Shown: positions 59,369-64,000 of the stretch, piece by piece
Position numbering within the stretch: position 1 is the stretch's first letter
Layout of the letters: each line of letters starts with the position of its first letter
Source: Palsa-504 sp963767565
Lineage (GTDB): Bacteria > Actinomycetota > Actinomycetes > Streptosporangiales > Streptosporangiaceae
Direction of reading: 5' to 3'
DNA length: 64,000 bases
NCBI GenBank assembly: GCA_963767565.1
Contig: CAVYEG010000006.1
Location: 1,178,001-1,242,000, forward strand
Notes under the pieces: generated by a model
The model's database searches: none
What the model was told of the DNA's origin: nothing
What the model saw: only the letters and a program-made list of their open reading frames with translations
Position numbers and translations under genes: made by a program

Positions 59369-61773
59369 GTGCGTATCGCAGTGGTGGGCGGCGGCCCGGG
59401 CGGCCTGTATTTCGCGGGCCTGGCCAAGCAGCTTGATCCCCGGCACGAGATCACCGTCTTCGAGCGCAACGCAGCCGATGACACCTTCGGCTTCGGGGTG
59501 GTCTTCTCCGACGAGACGCTGGGCGGCATCGAGCACGCCGACATCGAGGTCTTCTCGCGCGTGCGGCGCGAGTTCGCCCGCTGGGACGACATCGACGTGC
59601 ACTTCCGCGGCAGCACCTTCACCTCGGGCGGCCACGGGTTCGCGGCCATGAGCCGCAAGCGGCTGCTGGCCATCCTGCAGGCGCGCTGCGCGGAGCTCGG
59701 CGTGCGGGTCCGCTTCCGCGCCGAGGCACCCGATGCGGCGGCCCTGGCCGCGGATTACGACCTGGTGGTGGCGGCCGACGGCGCGAATTCGGTGACCCGC
59801 GGCAGGTACGCCGGTTCGTTCGGCCCAAGTCTTGAAAAGCGGCGGTGCAAGTACATCTGGCTGGGCACGGACCTGGTGTTCGACGCGTTCAAGTTCTACG
59901 TGCTTGACACCCCGGCCGGGGTGATGCAAATCCACGGCTACCCCTATAGCGATAAGGCCAGCACGTTCATCCTGGAGATGCACGAGGACGTGTGGGCCGC
60001 GGCCGGGTTCACCGAGCCCGCGTGGCTGGTGCCTGGCCAGAGCGACGAGGTCTCGATCGAGCGGATCCGCGGCTTGTGCGCCGACCTGCTCGGCGGGCCC
60101 AGTGGTAGCCAGCACAGCTTGGTGGCCAACAACTCGCGGTGGACCACCTTCACCACGGTCAGGTGCGCCACGTGGCGGCACGAGAACGTGGTGCTGCTCG
60201 GCGACGCCGCGCATACGGCGCACTTCTCCATCGGGTCGGGCACCAAGCTGGCCATGGAGGACGCCCTGGCTCTGGCCGCCTGCCTGCACGAGCAGGGCGG
60301 AGTCGCCGCCGGGCTGGCTGCCTACGAGGCCGAGCGCAGGCCGGTGGTGGCCTCGACCCAGCGGGCCGCGCAGGCCAGCCTGGAGTGGTTCGAGAACATC
60401 GGCCAGTACACCGGCCAGGATCCGCACCAGTTCGCGTTCAACATCATGACCCGCAGCCGCCGGGTCACCTACGACAACCTGCGGCTGCGCGACCCGGAGT
60501 TCGTGGCCGGGATGGACCGCTGGTTCGCGGCCGGCCAGGAGCCCCGCGACGACGAGCCCTACGACGACACGGGCGCGCGGGAACCGTGCCCGCCGATGTT
60601 CCAGCCGTTCCGCCTCGGCCGCCTCGAGCTGGCCAACCGGGTCATCGTCTCCCCCATGGACATGTACTCGGCCCGCGACGGCGTGCCCGGCGACTTCCAC
60701 CTCGTGCACCTGGGCGCCAAGGCGCTGGGCGGCGCCGGCCTGGTCATGACCGAGATGGTCTGCGTCTCGCCCACCGGGCGGATCACGCCCGGCTGCACCG
60801 GCATCTACACCGCGGAGCAGGAGGAGTCCTGGCAGCGGATCACCGAGTTCGTGCACGGCCGGACCAGTGCGAAGATCGGCATCCAGATCGGCCACTCCGG
60901 CCGCAAGGGCTCGACCAGGCTGATGTGGGAAGGCATGGACGACCCGCTCCCGGAAGGCAACTGGGAGGTGTGCGGGCCGTCGCCGGTCCCGTACGGCGCG
61001 GCCAGCCAGACGCCGCGCGAGCTGACTACCGCGGGGCTCGAGGAGATCCGAGGGCAGTTCGTGGCGGCGGCGCAGGCCGCGGCGCGGGCCGGCTTCGACC
61101 TGCTCGAACTGCACTGCGCGCACGGCTACCTGCTGTCGTCGTTCCTGTCGCCGCTGACCAATCAGCGCACCGACCGGTACGGCGGGTCGCTGGCCGGCCG
61201 GCTCCGCTACCCGCTGGAGGTCTTCGACGCGGTCCGCGCAGTCTGGCCGGAGGACCGGCCGGTGACGGTACGGATCTCGGCCACCGACTGGCATCCCGGC
61301 GGCCTGGACATCGATGACACGGTCGAGATCGCCCGCGCGTTCGCCGAGCATGGCGTGGCCGGCATCGACGTGTCGACCGGGCAGGTGGTCAGCGACGAGC
61401 AGCCGGCCTTCGGCCGCAGCTACCAGACGCCGTACGCGGACCGGGTGCGGAACGAGATCGGCACCAAGTACGGTGTGGCCGTGATCGCGGTCGGGGCCAT
61501 CTCCTCTTACGACGACGTGAATTCCATCATCCTGGCGGGCCGGGCCGACCTGTGCGCGCTCGGCCGCACCCACCTGTACGACCCGCAGTGGACCCTGCAC
61601 GCCGCGGCCGAGCAGGGGTACGCGGGCCCGGGCGCGGTCTGGCCCGACCCGTTCGCCGCGGGCAGCCGCCGGCCGCAGGCCGGCCGGACCGAGGACGCGC
61701 GGCCGCGGCTGGAGCTGATCAGGTCCGGCACGCCGGGCACGGCGCACGCCCGCTGGCGCCCGGGAGCGACCCG

Positions 61774-61777
<4 letters not shown>
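59369..61777 (+). CDS. bifunctional salicylyl-CoA 5-hydroxylase/NADH:flavin oxidoreductase
   Basis: The 802-residue fusion joins an FAD monooxygenase half (1-400; VVGGGPGGLYFAGLAK, LVVAADGANSVTR, LLGDAAHTAHFSIGSGTKLAMEDAL) to an old-yellow-enzyme half (420-790; NRVIVSPMDMYSARDG, GRKGSTRLMW, DLLELHCAHGYLLSSFL, ALGRTHLYDPQW). Such proteins hydroxylate salicylyl-CoA to gentisyl-CoA, and related ones act on 2-aminobenzoyl-CoA. I start at GTG 59369 because AAGGAGA ends 8 bases before it; ATG 59360 overlaps that site. Its stop overlaps the acyl-CoA dehydrogenase start. PaaX and RidA nearby support an aryl-CoA pathway, though the ligase is not in view. Confidence 0.9.
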
Positions 61778-62913
<1,136 letters not shown>

Positions 62914-62952
62914 GGTCGAGGCGGCGGGGCCCGCCGTGATAGGTAACTAGGC

Positions 62953-63585
62953 ATGGCGCAGGTGAACAATCCCCTCTTCGCGCGGTACTTTGCCCGGTTC
63001 GGCGGGCGGAACGAGGAACGGGGCAACCGGGAGCTCAGGAAGGAGATGCTGGCCGGGCTGTCCGGCCGGGTGCTGGAGGTCGGGCCGGGTAACGGGCTGA
63101 ACTTCCCGCACTATCCCCTCTCGGTACAGGAGGTGGTGGCGGTCGAACCCGAGCCGTACCTGCGCACCCGCGCGACGGAGGCGGCCGCGACCGCGCCGGT
63201 CCCGATCCGGGTGGCCGACGGGACCGCGGATGAGCTTCCGGCGGCGGACGGCTCCTTCGACGCCGTCGTGGTGTCCGGGCTGCTGTGCTCGGTGGCCGAC
63301 CCTACGGCGGCGCTCACGGAGTTCCGCCGGGTCCTGCGGCCCGGCGGTGAGCTGCGCTTCTACGAGCACGTACGCAGCCGGGACGCGCTGTTCGCCGCAT
63401 TCCAGCAGGCCGCCGACCTGGTGTGGCCGCGCTTGGTGGGCGGCTGCCACGTCCAGCGTCAGACCCTGGCCACCATCGAGGGGATCTTCACCATCCAGAC
63501 GTGCCGCGGGTTCCGGTTTCCGCCGGATGCCCGGGCCTGGCCGGTGGCCCCGCGGATCCTCGGGATAGCCCGGAAGACGGAGTAG
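62953..63585 (+). CDS. class I SAM-dependent methyltransferase
   Basis: The 210-residue Rossmann-type methyltransferase has motif I VLEVGPGNGLNFPHYP, an acidic strand-2 end (VAVEPEPYL), DGSFDAVVVSGLLCSV (motif IV) and VLRPGGELRFYEHV (motif post-II). It resembles the UbiE/METTL7-like small methyltransferases that act on lipids, quinols or thiols. The substrate is not evident. The ATG at 62953 lies 39 bases after the acyl-CoA dehydrogenase stop, so it may be a last member of that operon. Confidence 0.88.
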   Translation: MAQVNNPLFARYFARFGGRNEERGNRELRKEMLAGLSGRVLEVGPGNGLNFPHYPLSVQEVVAVEPEPYLRTRATEAAATAPVPIRVADGTADELPAADGSFDAVVVSGLLCSVADPTAALTEFRRVLRPGGELRFYEHVRSRDALFAAFQQAADLVWPRLVGGCHVQRQTLATIEGIFTIQTCRGFRFPPDARAWPVAPRILGIARKTE

Positions 63586-63643
63586 CGCTCATGACCAGGC
63601 CGCATAGGACCAGGCCTTGGTGAAGAACAGGCAGGGCAGGCCT

Positions 63644-64000
63644 TCAGCCGGCCTCGCGGGCCGCCAGGTCGAGGATCTCGTCCGAGCTCAGCGCCAGGCC
63701 CCGGGCGTAGTACTGGTCTGACTGCCCCCCGCCGAGGCAGGCCCGGGCCTGATCGAGGCTTTCGCTGCGGTAGCGCGCTTCCGGCTCCTGCCAGGGTTCC
63801 CCGGTCCGGTCGAGGACGGCCTGCGCGCAGCCGTGCAGGACGCAGGCCTGCGGCCACTCCCCCGCGTCCGCCGCCAGGCAGGCCAGGCCGAGCACAGCGT
63901 AGGCGATGCCGAAGCGCTCGCCGCTGCGGCGGCTCAGCCGCAGCGCGTCCCCGAAGCTGGCCCGGGCGCCGTCGTGGTCCCCGTCCTGGCGCCGGACCCA
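63644..64000 (-). CDS. C-terminal part of a TPR-like regulator/ATPase (gene runs off the window)
   Basis: The minus-strand frame is open from the window edge and ends at 63644. It reads DHDGARASFGDALRLSRRSGE, FGIAYAVLGLACLAADAGEW and ACVLHGCAQAVLDRTGEPW, repeated helix-turn-helix units of about 40 residues typical of the tetratricopeptide end of LuxR/AAA- or AfsR/SARP-type regulators. It ends ALSSDEILDLAAREAG. No catalytic or DNA-binding part is in view. The exact family remains open. Confidence 0.7.
   Translation of the reverse strand, partial: WVRRQDGDHDGARASFGDALRLSRRSGERFGIAYAVLGLACLAADAGEWPQACVLHGCAQAVLDRTGEPWQEPEARYRSESLDQARACLGGGQSDQYYARGLALSSDEILDLAAREAG

Noticed and set aside
59147..61747. 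An 866-codon open frame on the minus strand
   Set aside because: It is antisense to the two-domain hydroxylase, rich in Arg/Gly/Pro without motifs, and is the usual long shadow frame of high-GC DNA.

Overview
The window is very GC-rich chromosomal DNA from an actinomycete. The evidence is codon use dominated by G or C in third position, frequent GTG starts, many GTGA/ATGA stop-start overlaps, a 13E12-type HNH protein, a PknB-type membrane kinase, PaaX, HutC and LacI regulators, and GTP-type PEP carboxykinase. A soil Streptosporangiales-like lineage fits the protein repertoire, but that placement is inference and cannot be fixed from the sequence alone.

Region 1 (1-15.4 kb): a partial gene, a tRNA-Val(UAC) with encoded CCA, a secreted ricin-B-type lectin with a C-terminal membrane anchor, an acyl-CoA dehydrogenase and an MFS exporter coupled to an enoyl-CoA hydratase. 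Then comes a tightly packed minus-strand operon (14421 down to 5410): acyl-CoA dehydrogenase, AMP-forming acyl-CoA ligase, biotin-dependent carboxyltransferase, biotin carboxylase/BCCP, a TIGR03084 protein and an AtuA protein. A TetR regulator faces it. The set resembles the acyclic terpene (citronellate/geranyl-CoA) route and probably degrades a methyl-branched acyl-CoA by carboxylation.

Region 2 (15.4-25.3 kb): another acyl-CoA dehydrogenase whose 5' end abuts an IS607-type element. Its TnpB has lost the RuvC-I and RuvC-II segments. There follow a DUF3224 remnant, an acyl-CoA ligase, fumarylacetoacetase (apparently starting at CTG inside the citrate synthase stop), citrate synthase, a DODA/LigB-type dioxygenase and arginine deiminase.

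Region 3 (25.3-44.1 kb): a zone of gene decay. It holds a PHP gene with a one-base frameshift, a LacI regulator, a YbjQ-like remnant butted against an MFS remnant, an intact glutamate-tRNA ligase, and hicAB with a frameshifted hicA. Then comes a wrecked myo-inositol catabolic locus (iolG-like, iolE-like, iolC, iolD and aldolase all broken; only iolB open). Alpha/beta hydrolase, DUF222/HNH, DUF5995, beta-lactamase-like, Ser/Thr kinase and GntR genes are intact among further fragments. Several lesions are large in-frame or out-of-frame deletions and cannot be explained by base-calling error.

Region 4 (44.1-64 kb): mostly intact genes. These are a SnoaL-like protein, a serpin lipoprotein, a chloroperoxidase-like hydrolase with a DUF4331 protein, a MacB-like ABC exporter, a double-GNAT protein, an MpaB-type protein, PEP carboxykinase coupled to a beta-carbonic anhydrase, PaaX, RidA, a MarR-MFS pair with an operator on the marR start codon, a two-domain salicylyl-CoA 5-hydroxylase coupled to an acyl-CoA dehydrogenase, a methyltransferase and the 3' end of a TPR-like protein. 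PaaX, RidA, the hydroxylase and the dehydrogenase plausibly form an aryl-CoA (salicylate or anthranilate) degradation group.

All identifications come from reading the sequence and recalling families; no database search was run.
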